From: WHSW01 sp963821345
Lineage (GTDB): Bacteria > Actinomycetota > Thermoleophilia > Solirubrobacterales > 70-9
Length of the DNA stretch: 64,000 bases
Direction: 5' to 3'
Assembly (NCBI GenBank): GCA_963821345.1
Contig: CAWGDM010000005.1
Location: forward strand, 4,139 to 68,138
A program made the translations under genes and the position numbers. The notes below the pieces were generated by a model. The model had not been told where the DNA came from. It saw only the letters and a list, made by a program, of their open reading frames with translations, and did no database searches. Shown piece by piece: positions 26,956-35,255 of this stretch. Positions within the stretch are counted from its first letter, which is position 1. Every line of letters begins with the position of its first letter.

Positions 26956-27474
26956 CTAAACGGCGAGCGAGATCACCCAGACGACGAGCGCCCCGATCGC
27001 CAGCGCGATCAGGATCCCGGCGAGCAGGCGCAGCGGCGTGGTCGCGGCGTCCGCCGTCGCGTCCTGCCCGTCGACCAGGTGCTCACCGGTCCCGGCGAGC
27101 AGCTCCCGGGCCGCCTCGGCTGCGGCTCCCGGGACGAGGATGTCGCGCGGGCCGCCGGCGAGGAAGTCGGGGACGTCGAAGCCGCGGCTGCGGCGCTCGA
27201 AGCTCGGGATCCCCTCCTCGAGCAGGATCCCCTGGATCAGCTGCGCCTCGGCGAGGTTGCGGGCGAAGCCGACCTTGACCGGCTCGCCGCCGGTGTACTC
27301 TGGCTTCACCTTGCGCGCTTTCTCGTGGGCCTCGGTGATCGGCTCCTGCTCGCCGCGCCCGACGTAGACGAGCGGCATCTCGCAGTCGGGGCAGAAGCGC
27401 TCCGAGAGCGCGAACTTGCGGGCGCAGGTGGGGCAGGCGAGCGGCTCCACGTCCTCGATCGACTCATCCGACAT
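26956..27474 (-). CDS. zinc-ribbon / DUF2007-like membrane-anchored protein
   Basis: 172 aa from ATG 27474. It begins with a zinc ribbon (CPTCARKFALSERFCPDC). A DUF2007-like domain follows (VKVGFARNLAEAQLIQGILLEEGIPSFERRS), seen in putative signal-transducing proteins. One C-terminal transmembrane helix closes it (LLAGILIALAIGALVVWVISLAV). The ribbon and DUF2007 face the cytoplasm. The ATG at 27474 overlaps the upstream JAMM gene by 11 bp, so the two are coupled. An earlier in-frame start at 27504 is less likely. The pairing of a JAMM protease with a zinc ribbon is suggestive but untested. Confidence 0.65.
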   Translation of the reverse strand: MSDESIEDVEPLACPTCARKFALSERFCPDCEMPLVYVGRGEQEPITEAHEKARKVKPEYTGGEPVKVGFARNLAEAQLIQGILLEEGIPSFERRSRGFDVPDFLAGGPRDILVPGAAAEAARELLAGTGEHLVDGQDATADAATTPLRLLAGILIALAIGALVVWVISLAV

Positions 27475-27871
27475 CGAGTTCGATCTCCTCGGCCCGTCCG
27501 TCATCGATCTCGAACCCGCGGAGGACGAACTCGTCGCCGGCGAGCGAGCCGATCAGCCAGGTCATCGGGCCCCAGACCTCGGCGATCTTCGCGTTCATGT
27601 TGATGTCCGTCTGCGAGGGCGCGGCCTCGGTCTTCGGATGGGTGTGGAAGAGGACCCCCATCTCCTCCCCGGCGGCCTCGAGCTTCATGTGGATCGCGTA
27701 GACGTCCTCCGGGTGGACCTCGAACCGCATCGGGCTCTCGAACAGGTTGCGGGCCGGATAGAACGTCGTCGGCTCGCCGTCACGGGTGCCGACGATCCCG
27801 CAGGACTCGTTCGGCAGCCCTTCGCGCCCGTGTCGCTCGAGCTGGTCGTGGACTGGCTGGGGGATGCGCAC
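27464..27871 (-). CDS. JAMM/MPN+ (Mov34) family metallopeptidase
   Basis: 135 aa, single domain. The JAMM zinc motif is complete: the upstream Glu in NESCGIVG, then FHTHPKTEAAPSQTDI (HxHP...PSxxD). Bacterial JAMM proteins cut isopeptide or thiocarboxylate-linked peptides, or release amino acids from small ubiquitin-like carriers (as with Mec+ and CysM/CysO). No ubiquitin-like or ThiF gene is adjacent. GTG 27871 has TAGCCT six nt upstream. Divergent from the GntR regulator, whose operator lies in the shared gap, so it may be co-regulated. Confidence 0.85.
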   Translation of the reverse strand: MRIPQPVHDQLERHGREGLPNESCGIVGTRDGEPTTFYPARNLFESPMRFEVHPEDVYAIHMKLEAAGEEMGVLFHTHPKTEAAPSQTDINMNAKIAEVWGPMTWLIGSLAGDEFVLRGFEIDDGRAEEIELDVG

Positions 27872-27877
27872 GACGCG

Positions 27878-27883
27878 AGGCTA
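27878..27883 (-). promoter_or_regulatory. -10 box TAGCCT of the JAMM gene
   Basis: TAGCCT on the minus strand, 6 nt before the GTG at 27871; likely leaderless. Confidence 0.4.
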
Positions 27884-27904
27884 GCAACGGGCCCAGAGTG
27901 CCAC

Positions 27905-27942
27905 TTGACTCACACAGCCTATTGAACTACTGTGTTAGTCAA
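27905..27942 (+). promoter_or_regulatory. promoter and 13-bp inverted-repeat operator of the GntR gene
   Basis: TTGACTCACACAG (27905-27917) and CTGTGTTAGTCAA (27930-27942) form an inverted repeat with one mismatch and a 12-nt centre. The left arm contains the -35 (TTGACT, 27905-27910). A -10 (TACTGT, 27928-27933) follows with exact 17-bp spacing, and the right arm ends directly at the ATG (27943). Transcription would begin within 2-3 nt of the start codon. The layout is a textbook autorepressor site. Confidence 0.8.
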
Positions 27943-28813
27943 ATGGCACAGTCGGTCACCGCCCCGTTTCGCGCCGACCCCGCCGACGAGCTTCCGGTCG
28001 GCGTCCAACTGGCCTGGCGCCTGCGGGCCCTGATCGCCTCCGGCCGCCTGGCCCCGGGCGAGCGGATGCCGAGCGTGCGGACGATGGCCGAGTGGGCCGC
28101 GGTGAACGTGAACACGGTGCGCGCGGTCTACGCGCGGCTCACCGACGACGGCCTGGTGGTCACCCGCCACGGCCGCGGCAGCTTCGTCGCCGAGCGTGCC
28201 GGCGGCTCAAGCGAGGTCGAGCGGATCGCCGCCGAGGCGATCGAGGCCGCCCGCGCCGCCGGCGTCGACCCGCGCGACGTCGCGATCACCGCCCTGGTCT
28301 CGGCGGGACTGCCGGAGGCGCTCGACGAGGGTCTGCCCGACGATCCCGCCGCGGAGCTCGACCCGAGCGCGATCGCGATCGAGCTCTCGCTCGGCGACTC
28401 CTGGCGCAATGCCGACGAGGGCGCCGCGCGGCGCGAGCTGCGGCGGCAGATCGGGCGCCTGGAGGCCGAGCTGGCGGGCTACAGCCGCGACCTGGTCGCT
28501 TCGTCCTCCCCCGCCCCGGCTCGCTGAGCCGCGGGTCGCCGGGGTCGCCGAGCTGGCCGCTGCCCGCGACTCGCTGCTCGCCCAGCTGGCCGAGGCGCGT
28601 GCCGGCGCCGCGCGCCGCGCTCGACGCGAGCGGCGCGCCCGCGAGGTCCGCGACGCGATGCTCGCCGACCCGGCCGGCCACCGTGGCCAGGTGGTGACCG
28701 CGGCCGACACCGGCGAGCCCGGCTGCACCAGCTGGGAGGTCGGGCCGCGGATGGGACCGCTTGGCGTGCTGATGAAGTGGTGGCGGGTCAGGGTCTCGGG
28801 CGGATGCCCGTAG
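27943..28813 (+). CDS. GntR-family (YtrA-like) transcription regulator, frameshifted C-terminus
   Basis: The N-terminal winged helix is intact: PVGVQLAWRLRALIASGRLAPGERMPSVRTMAEWAAVNVNTVRAVYARLTDDGLVVTRHGRGSFVA. There is no large ligand domain. Instead a helical region (IEAARAAGVDPRDVAITALV) and a C-terminal coiled coil follow. An extra base near 28525 (GGCTCGCTGAG) breaks the frame; repair adds AEPRVAGVAELAAARDSLLAQL and the tail GEPGCTSWEVGPRMGPLG, giving about 290 aa. The operator upstream suggests autoregulation and possible control of the JAMM gene. The MlaE-like permease follows 13 bp later. Confidence 0.8.
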
Positions 28814-28826
28814 GGGTTCGGAGCGG

Positions 28827-29636
28827 ATGCCCGTAGCTGCGATCGCCGGCCGCGCCTTCCTGCCGGCCAAGAACCTGTTCGAGCAGGTCGGGAACATGAT
28901 CATCCTGACCGGCAAGACGGTTGGCGCCGCGGTCAGGCCCCCGTATCCGTACGGCGGCGAGTTCATCGGTCAGTTCCTGTTCGCGCTGCAGCTGTGCTGG
29001 TTTCCGATGATCGTCTCGATGGTCGCGGTCAGCTTCGGGGCGCCCGGCCTGCAGGCGGCCAACTTCCTCAACCTGCTCGGGTCGCTCGACCGTCTCGGCG
29101 GCTTCTTCATCCTCGCCAGCGTGCGCGAGTTCGCGCCCTTCGTCACCGCGATCATCGTCGCCGGGGTGGCGGGGACGGCGATCACCGCCGACCTCGGCTC
29201 GCGCAAGATTCGCGAGGAGCTCGACGCGCTGCAGGTGCTCGGCGTCGACCCGATCAAGAACCTGGTCGTGCCGCGATTCCTCGCCCTGATGCTGATCACC
29301 GGGCTGCTCGACGTATTCGCGATCGTCTTCGGGATCACCGGCGGGATCCTGGCCGAGTTCGCCTACGGCCAGCCTCTGGGCGGCTTCTTCGCCACCCTGT
29401 TCAACAACGCCTCGATCACCGACCTGTGGGCCTCGTTGCTCAAGTGCACCGGCTTCGGCGCGATCGTTGCCGTGGTCTGCTGCTACAAGGGGATGAACGC
29501 CTCGGGCGGCGCCGAGGGGGTCGGGCGGGCCGTCAACGAGGCCGTGGTCAGCACCCTGCTGGCCGTGTTCGCGTTCAACTACGTGTTTACTCAAACCCTG
29601 TTGGCGACCCACCCGGAGATCAGCGTGATCAGGTGA
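28827..29636 (+). CDS. MlaE/YrbE-type ABC permease
   Basis: Permease of the Mce/Mla lipid-transport type, 269 aa with five to six helices. Family features: SFGAPGLQAANFLNLLG (short periplasm-facing loops), FAPFVTAIIVAGVAGTAITADLGSRKIREELDALQVLGVDPI (the classical MlaE cytoplasmic EExDAL..LGVDP segment), VPRFLALMLITGLL and NASGGAEGVGRAVNEAVV. Such permeases usually occur in pairs next to six mce genes and an ATPase; none are adjacent here. It follows a GntR regulator and precedes a three-helix membrane protein (GTGA overlap), a compact transport operon. Confidence 0.88.
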   Translation: MPVAAIAGRAFLPAKNLFEQVGNMIILTGKTVGAAVRPPYPYGGEFIGQFLFALQLCWFPMIVSMVAVSFGAPGLQAANFLNLLGSLDRLGGFFILASVREFAPFVTAIIVAGVAGTAITADLGSRKIREELDALQVLGVDPIKNLVVPRFLALMLITGLLDVFAIVFGITGGILAEFAYGQPLGGFFATLFNNASITDLWASLLKCTGFGAIVAVVCCYKGMNASGGAEGVGRAVNEAVVSTLLAVFAFNYVFTQTLLATHPEISVIR

Positions 29637-30034
29637 CCGCCGCCCTCGACATCCGCCAGCGGATCGCGGCCGGCTTCGTCGTCACCGTGCTCTGGATCGC
29701 CTGCGTCGCCTGGTGGATCGGCGTTCCGGCGCTCACGCTCTGGGGCCTGTCCCAGCTGACCGACGACGGCACGACCCACTTCGTCGCCGGGCTGATCGGC
29801 GTGCCGATGATGATGATCGTGACGGCGCCGATCCTGCTCTGGATCAATGCCCTGTACCTCCGGATCACCGGCGCCGCGGCACGGGCTGCGGCTGAGGAGG
29901 AGGAGACCGGTTGGCGCCCCCAGCTGCGGGGGCCGCTGGAGCCGATCATGTTCATCTCCCTCGCCGTCGCCTTCGTCGCCCTCTGCATCTGGTTCTTCTT
30001 CATCGCCCAGACGGCGCCCTCCTCGGTCCTCTAG
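29633..30034 (+). CDS. small polytopic membrane protein coupled to MlaE-type permease
   Basis: 133 aa from GTG 29633, overlapping the permease stop (GTGA). Three hydrophobic segments: AAGFVVTVLWIACVAWWIGV, FVAGLIGVPMMMIVTAPILLWINALYL and FISLAVAFVALCIWFFFIA, with a charged cytoplasmic loop (AARAAAEEEETGWRPQ). No family is recognised. Its tight coupling suggests an accessory subunit of the same lipid transporter. Confidence 0.6.
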   Translation: MTAALDIRQRIAAGFVVTVLWIACVAWWIGVPALTLWGLSQLTDDGTTHFVAGLIGVPMMMIVTAPILLWINALYLRITGAAARAAAEEEETGWRPQLRGPLEPIMFISLAVAFVALCIWFFFIAQTAPSSVL

Positions 30035-30040
30035 GCCGGC

Positions 30041-30844
30041 TCAGTACCAGTCGGAGCCGGGATCGCGGGGCGGCTCGTCGATCTTGCCGGCCTCGCTGCC
30101 GAGCAGCCCGGGGTGCTCGCGGCCCAGCTCCCAGAGCATGTCGTCGAGCACCGGCGGGGCGATTCCGGTAGCCGCCGCGACCCGCTTCAACGCCGCCCGG
30201 GTATCCGCCCGGACCTGGTCGAGCCGCCCGGGTTCGACCAGGCCGCTGCGCAGCGCCAGCCGCATCAGCACGTTGTCGGCCGAGACCTCCCAGTGCTCGG
30301 GATCGGCCACCTCGAGCCAGCCGCGGCGAGCGCAGATCTTCGCGAACAGCTGCGACTTCTTCGCCAGCGGGTCGGCGTAGGCGCGAAACCGAGCCAGTCG
30401 CGCGAGCAAGCCGCCCTCGCCGCCCAGCCGGCCGTCGGCAGCGGCGAGCAGGCGGTCCGCCTCTCCCCCGTACTCGCGCTCCAGCCCGACCGCCAGATCG
30501 CGCCAGAGCTCGGCGCGGCGCTCGGGATCGGCGACCGTCTCGTCGTCGATCTCGAACAGGTCGGCAACCGCGGCCGCGTCGACGTCGCGCATCCGTGTCG
30601 CGGTCAACAGCCCCGGCCGCGACGCCGCGGCGGCGAGCGCCACGCTCCACATCAGCTCGCTGCCCGACGACGGTGCCAGGGCGCCGACCGCGTGCGGGCG
30701 CCGGTAGCCGGTCTTGTGGTCGACCGCACAGAGGAAGACCGCCGCGTCGGGATCGGGGACGTGGGCGAAGTCGGGCGGGTCGTAGCCGGCGCGGAGCTCG
30801 CGCACCCGGGCGCTGACCCGGACCAGCGGCTCCGGCTCGCTCAC
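30041..30844 (-). CDS. conserved hypothetical protein (possible nucleoside- or DNA-glycosylase-like)
   Basis: 267 aa from GTG 30844, which overlaps the TGA of the AlkD-type gene (GTGA). Motifs: VRVSARVRELRAGYDPPDFAHV, FLCAVDHKTGYRRPH, ELMWSVALAAAA, LAKKSQLFAKICARRGWLEV, WEVSADNVLMRLALRSGLVE and VLDDMLWELGREHP. The 'K-x-QLF / ADNVLMRLALRSGL / vR..T..A' order recalls helix-rich queuosine-salvage or HhH-GPD-type glycosylase proteins, but I do not recognise it securely. Coupling with a DNA alkylation repair gene supports a nucleic-acid role (inference). Confidence 0.45.
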   Translation of the reverse strand: MSEPEPLVRVSARVRELRAGYDPPDFAHVPDPDAAVFLCAVDHKTGYRRPHAVGALAPSSGSELMWSVALAAAASRPGLLTATRMRDVDAAAVADLFEIDDETVADPERRAELWRDLAVGLEREYGGEADRLLAAADGRLGGEGGLLARLARFRAYADPLAKKSQLFAKICARRGWLEVADPEHWEVSADNVLMRLALRSGLVEPGRLDQVRADTRAALKRVAAATGIAPPVLDDMLWELGREHPGLLGSEAGKIDEPPRDPGSDWY

Positions 30845-31554
30845 CGGCCCGCGATCGCCATGTAGTGGCGGCGGTCCCACGACGGCAGGCGCTCGAGCGA
30901 ATAGCGCAGCATCGTCCGCGGCATCGTCTCCGCGTGGCGGTCGAGGAAGATGCGCAGCGTCGTCTCGTCGCGCTTGCCGACCTCGCGCAGCATCCATCCG
31001 GTCGCCTTGTGGATCAGGTCGTGGGTGTCGCCGAGCAACGCCTCGCACACCCGCAGGGTCTGCGCATAGCTGTCGCGTTTGATCAGCGAGAAGGTGGCGA
31101 GGACCGCGATCCGGCGGTCCCAGAGCGACTCGGAGGCGACCAGCGGGTCGAGTAGCTCGCGCGGCGCCCGGCCAACGCGGTCGGCGAGCAGGTAGGGCGC
31201 CGAGGAGTCGACCAGGTCCCAGTTGTTGACCCGGTCTCGGCACTCGAGGTAGAGGTCCTCGATCCGCTCGCGGTCGACCGCGTCGCCGCGCTCGTACTGG
31301 CGGCAGAGGATCGCCAGGGCGACGAAGCGGTGTTCGTGGATCGGGCTGGCGAGCAGGTGGCGGCAGGTCGCGGTCGAGGCCGAGGCGTGGGCGCGGGCGG
31401 CGCGCCGCAGGTCGGGGACGCGGATGCCGATGAAGACGTCGCCCTCGCCGTACTCGCCGGAGCCGGTCTTGAAGAACCGCTGCATGACCTCGGCGTGGGC
31501 CGGGTCCGCTTGCGCCTCCAACTCGGCCTCGATCGTCGCGCTCGATGTGCTCAT
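30841..31554 (-). CDS. AlkD-like DNA alkylation repair protein
   Basis: HEAT-like repeat DNA glycosylase family that excises N3/N7-alkylated purines. 237 aa. Landmarks: EYGEGDVFIGIRVPDLRRAA at the N-terminus, SPIHEHRFVALAILCRQYERG, NNWDLVDSSAPYLLADRV (the Trp/Asp of the lesion-facing surface), SLWDRRIAVLATFSLIKR, and DLIHKATGWMLREVGKRD. Catalytic Trp and Asp positions are present. It heads a two-gene operon with the unknown protein downstream. Confidence 0.88.
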   Translation of the reverse strand: MSTSSATIEAELEAQADPAHAEVMQRFFKTGSGEYGEGDVFIGIRVPDLRRAARAHASASTATCRHLLASPIHEHRFVALAILCRQYERGDAVDRERIEDLYLECRDRVNNWDLVDSSAPYLLADRVGRAPRELLDPLVASESLWDRRIAVLATFSLIKRDSYAQTLRVCEALLGDTHDLIHKATGWMLREVGKRDETTLRIFLDRHAETMPRTMLRYSLERLPSWDRRHYMAIAGR

Positions 31555-31620
31555 CCGGCAGCGTCCGCCCTCGCCCGCGGCTGTACGGGTTCGCTATACA
31601 ACCCGCCTCTGCCCGCGCGG

Positions 31621-33492
31621 CTGGACAGCCCTTGGATCACCGGCCTCTTCGGGCTCGCGGTCGCGATCCTCACCTGGGACTTCGTCGCGATCTCGCCGGT
31701 CCCCGGGCTCGACGGCTCCTGGGTGATCGGCCTCAACCTGGCCGCCGCCGACGGCCTCGACCACGGGACGCAGGTCGTGTTCACGTACGGGCCGCTCGGC
31801 TTTCTCGAGCAGCCGTCGGTGATCGACGGGCTGCTCGCGACCCTGGGAGGCCTGTGGATACTCGCGATCCGGACCGCACTCGCGGCAACCTACCTGCGCG
31901 CGGCGCGGCGCAGCGTGCCGTGGCCGGCCGCGGCGCTGCTGGCGCTCGCCGGGATGGCACTGGTCCCTCCCCAGGTCGGCTCGGTGCCGCTGGCGCTGGC
32001 GGTCGCCTGGTCGCTGGTCGCGCTCCAGGACCCGGACTCGCACGGCGCCCAGCGGCTGGCGCTATGGGGCGGCGGGGCGCTCGCCGGGATCGAGGTGCTG
32101 GTGAAGCTCAACATCGGGGTCACGGTGCTGGTGATCGTCGGGATCGCGGCCGTCGCCGCCCCGGGCCGGCGGGGCCGCAACGCCGCCACGTTGCTCGGCG
32201 TCTTCGTCGCGACCGCGGCCGTGGGCTGGTTCGCCTCCGGACAGGGGGTCTCCAACCTGACCGACTACGTGCGGTCGTCCTACGAGGTGCTCTCCGGTTA
32301 CTCGGAGGCGATGCAGACCGAGGTCGGCAAGGTCGCCTGGGACGGCTGGGCGGCGCTGGCGCTGGCGATCGCCACCGTCGGCGCAACGGCCTACGCCAGC
32401 CTCGGGCTGGCGACCGTGCGCCGGATCGGGATGCTCGCGGTCGTCGGCGTGCTCCTGTACTCGCTCGAGAAGTACTCGTTCGTGCGCCACGACGCGGGCC
32501 ACATCGGCGCCTTCTTCGGCGTCCTGCCGGCGGTCTGGCTGGCGCTGCGCTGGCGCGAGGCGGCCCGCTTCGCGGCGATCCCCGCGCTCGCCGTGGTCGC
32601 GGTCGTCTACTTCCCGGTCACCGGCCAGACGTTCGCCGACACGTTCTCACCCCGCCTGGGCGTCGACCAGGTCAGCACCCTGGTCGCCCCCGGCAAGCGC
32701 GCCGACGCCCGCGACGAGGCGCGCGCGCAGCTGCAGGCCCAGTACGCCGTCAACCCGCTGATCCTCGCCGCGATTGGCTCGCAACCGGTCGATGCCAGGC
32801 CGTTCGAGATCGGCATCGTCTGGGCCTACGGGCTGAACTGGGACCCGCTGCCCGTGCTCCAGGACTACCAGGCGTACACGCCGTGGCTTGACCGTCTGAA
32901 CGCCGACGCCCTCGCCGACGAGGACGGCCCCCGGTTCGTGATCCGCCACCTGACCTTCGACGGCACCTCGACCACGGGGATCGACGGGCGCTACGCCCCC
33001 TACGACTCTCCCGCCATGACCCAGGTTTTGCTCTGCAACTTCGAGCCGCTGGGCACCACGGATACCCACCAGCTGCTCGGGCGCGTCCCCGATCGCTGCG
33101 GCCCTGAGCGGCCGCTGGAGACGGTCGAGGCCGCCTACGGCGAGCGGGTCCCGGTGCCGACCGCGAACCCCGGCGAGGCCGTGTTCGTACGCGTCGACGG
33201 CGCCGCCGCGAGCGGGATCGAGAGGCTGCGAGCGCTGCTCTACAAGGCGGCCGTGCGTAATCTCGACCTCGGCGCCCACGCGCGTGCACGGCTCCAGGCG
33301 CGCAACGCGGCCGACGGGCTGCTGCTCTCGGCGCCGCCGAAGGCCGACTTCGGTGACCCGTTCCGGTTGGCGCCCGACGTCGACTCGATCAGGATCACCT
33401 CCGAGGGCGGCTTCGCGACCTCCGAGGGCGAGCTGACGCTGGACTTCTACGCGCTCCCGATCGCCCCGCTGCCGGCGACCCCGCCGAGCTAG
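31621..33492 (+). CDS. polytopic membrane protein, glycosyltransferase-C-like
   Basis: About 620 aa, with many hydrophobic helices in the first two thirds (WITGLFGLAVAILTWDF, VPWPAAALLALAGMALV, LNIGVTVLVIVGIAAVAA, MLAVVGVLLYSLEKYSF) and a soluble C-terminal domain. The GLDGSWVIGLNLAAADGLDHG and QVVFTYGPLGFLEQP loops resemble the extracytoplasmic catalytic loops of lipid-linked-sugar glycosyltransferases (GT-C). No ATG/GTG/TTG lies in frame between the divergent alkD gene and the first helix, so the start is unresolved: CTG 31621, or a frameshift in the first 60 bp. First gene of the surface-glycan cluster. Confidence 0.6.
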   Translation: MDSPWITGLFGLAVAILTWDFVAISPVPGLDGSWVIGLNLAAADGLDHGTQVVFTYGPLGFLEQPSVIDGLLATLGGLWILAIRTALAATYLRAARRSVPWPAAALLALAGMALVPPQVGSVPLALAVAWSLVALQDPDSHGAQRLALWGGGALAGIEVLVKLNIGVTVLVIVGIAAVAAPGRRGRNAATLLGVFVATAAVGWFASGQGVSNLTDYVRSSYEVLSGYSEAMQTEVGKVAWDGWAALALAIATVGATAYASLGLATVRRIGMLAVVGVLLYSLEKYSFVRHDAGHIGAFFGVLPAVWLALRWREAARFAAIPALAVVAVVYFPVTGQTFADTFSPRLGVDQVSTLVAPGKRADARDEARAQLQAQYAVNPLILAAIGSQPVDARPFEIGIVWAYGLNWDPLPVLQDYQAYTPWLDRLNADALADEDGPRFVIRHLTFDGTSTTGIDGRYAPYDSPAMTQVLLCNFEPLGTTDTHQLLGRVPDRCGPERPLETVEAAYGERVPVPTANPGEAVFVRVDGAAASGIERLRALLYKAAVRNLDLGAHARARLQARNAADGLLLSAPPKADFGDPFRLAPDVDSIRITSEGGFATSEGELTLDFYALPIAPLPATPPS

Positions 33493-34136
33493 CGCTCGCC
33501 GACGACCAGGAACTGCTTGCCGAGCACCCGCCAGGCGAGCGGCGTCGCCAGGTAGGCCCGCACCAGGCCGGCCGACGCCGGCAGCCGGCCCGTGAACGAG
33601 TACGGCAGGAAGCGCGGCGCGTTGGAGACGACCTTGAACCCGGCCGTGTACAGGTGCTCGACCACGGCCTTGTCGGTCAGCGCCAGGGTGTGGTCGGCGT
33701 AGTCGAAGTAGACGTCGGAGCAGTGGCGGAAGTTGGGCCCCAGGATCGCGATCCGCCCGCCCTCGGCGGTCACCTCGTACATCCGCCGCAGGAACTCATG
33801 GACCGACTCCTGGGTGAACAGGTGCTCGAGGAAGTTGGAGACGAAGATGCCGTCGAAGTAGGCCTCCGGCAGCTCGGCCTCCATCACCTCGGAGACGACG
33901 AAGCGGACGCTGGTGTCGCTGCCGGCGTCGCTGTACATGACCTGGTCGACGGCCCAGCGTTCGGGCGCCGGAGCCTGATCGATGAACTCGCGCCTGCCGG
34001 CAGCCGGATCGAGCAGCCGCCGGGGGGCGTCGAGCGAGCGCTCGGTCACGTAGCGGGCGATTTGTTCCCAGACCTCGCGCCGGCGCGCCTGGTCGACGTT
34101 TCGGAACCGGAACGAGTAGAGGCGCTCGTAGTCCAC
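33489..34136 (-). CDS. class I SAM-dependent methyltransferase
   Basis: 215 aa from GTG 34136. It has RRLLDPAAGRREFIDQAP (motif I, atypical Gly content), the acidic strand VVSEVMEAELPEAYFDGIFVSNFLEHL (post-I/II region), VTAEGGRIAILGPNFRHC (motif III) and a hydrophobic tail. The 'FDGIFVSNFLEHLFTQ' form is common in sugar or lipid methyltransferases of polysaccharide clusters. TACCCT lies 10 nt upstream. Convergent with the membrane protein, stops overlapping by 4 bp. Confidence 0.75.
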   Translation of the reverse strand: MDYERLYSFRFRNVDQARRREVWEQIARYVTERSLDAPRRLLDPAAGRREFIDQAPAPERWAVDQVMYSDAGSDTSVRFVVSEVMEAELPEAYFDGIFVSNFLEHLFTQESVHEFLRRMYEVTAEGGRIAILGPNFRHCSDVYFDYADHTLALTDKAVVEHLYTAGFKVVSNAPRFLPYSFTGRLPASAGLVRAYLATPLAWRVLGKQFLVVGER

Positions 34137-34165
34137 GCGGCGCCGGAGGGTAGCCGTATGCCCAG

Positions 34166-34171
34166 TAGCCT
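34166..34171 (+). promoter_or_regulatory. -10 box TAGCCT, leaderless start at 34181
   Basis: TAGCCT ends 9 nt before the TTG at 34181. A minus-strand TACCCT (34147-34152) serves the divergent methyltransferase. Confidence 0.4.
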
Positions 34172-34180
34172 GCGGCGGCC

Positions 34181-35255
34181 TTGACCAAGATCCTGATCAC
34201 CGGGGGCGCCGGATTCGTCGGCGCCAACCTCGCCGTCTCGCTCGCCGCGCGCCATCCCGACTGGGAGCTGACCGCGCTCGACAACCTCTATCGGCCGGGC
34301 TCGCGACTCAACCTGCCCCGCCTGGAAGATGCCGGGGTCGAAGTTCGTTCAAGCCGACGTCCGCGACCGCGAGGCGCTGGCGGCGGTCGACCGGCACGAC
34401 GTCCTGGTCGAGTGCTCGGCCGAGCCCTCGGCGCTGGTCGGGATGACCGGCGACACCTCCTATCCGTTCGAGACCAACCTGGTCGGCGCCTACAACTGCC
34501 TCGAGCTCGCCCGCCGCGACGGCGCCGCCTTCGTGTTCCTGTCCACCAGCCGCGTCTACCCCTACCCGGCCCTCAATGAGCTGGCGCTGGAGCGGACCGC
34601 GACCCGGTTCGAGCTCGCCGACGAGCAGCCGTTCGCCGGCGCGTCGGCGGCCGGGATCTCGGAGGGGTTCCCGCTCGACGGCCCCCGCACCCTCTACGGG
34701 GCGACCAAGCTGGCGGCCGAACTGCTGGTGGGCGAGTACGCCGCCAACTTCCAGATCCCAGCGGTGATCGACCGCTGCGGGGTGATCGCCGGCCCGTGGC
34801 AGATGGGCAAGGTCGACCAGGGCGTGTTCACCTTCTGGCTCCTTCACCACCACTTCCGCAAGCCACTGTCCTACATCGGCTACGGCGCCGAGGGGATGCA
34901 GGTCCGCGATCTGCTGCACGTCGACGACCTGGTCGAGCTGATCGACGCCCAACTCGCCGACCTGAACGCCTGGAGCGGGTTCGTCGGCAACGTCGGCGGC
35001 GGGCGCGAGGTCAGCCTGTCGCTCGCCGAGACGACCGCGATCTGCCGCGAGCTGACCGGCAACGAGGTCGAGATCGGCGCCGCGGACGAGGAACGGCCGG
35101 GGGACGTTCCGCTATATATCTCCGACTGCCGGCGCCTGTTCGAGCGCAGCGATTGGCGGCCGACGAAGGGGCCGAGGGAGGTACTGGCGGACATTCTGGC
35201 CTGGGTCGAAGAGCACGAGGACGCGGTCGCGCGGTCGCTCGGCCTGGGCGCGTGA
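34181..35255 (+). CDS. NAD-dependent sugar epimerase/dehydratase (extended SDR), frameshifted
   Basis: Extended short-chain dehydrogenase acting on a nucleotide sugar. NAD-binding ILITGGAGFVGANLAVSLAA, then, after an extra G near 34341 (GGGGTCGAAGTTC), KFVQADVRDREALAAVD. Active-site region: FVFLSTSRVYPYPALNEL and the YxxxK motif LYGATKLAAELL. C-terminal: YIGYGAEGMQVRDLLHVDDLVEL and FVGNVGGGREVSLSLAETT, close to CDP-paratose/tyvelose 2-epimerases and related C2-epimerases. About 358 aa after repair. TTG start at 34181. The stop overlaps the next GTG. Confidence 0.8.

Noticed and set aside
31330..31560. N-terminal extension of the 31.6-kb membrane protein through the alkD gene
   Set aside because: That part is antisense of AlkD; only the sequence after about 31600 has membrane-protein character.
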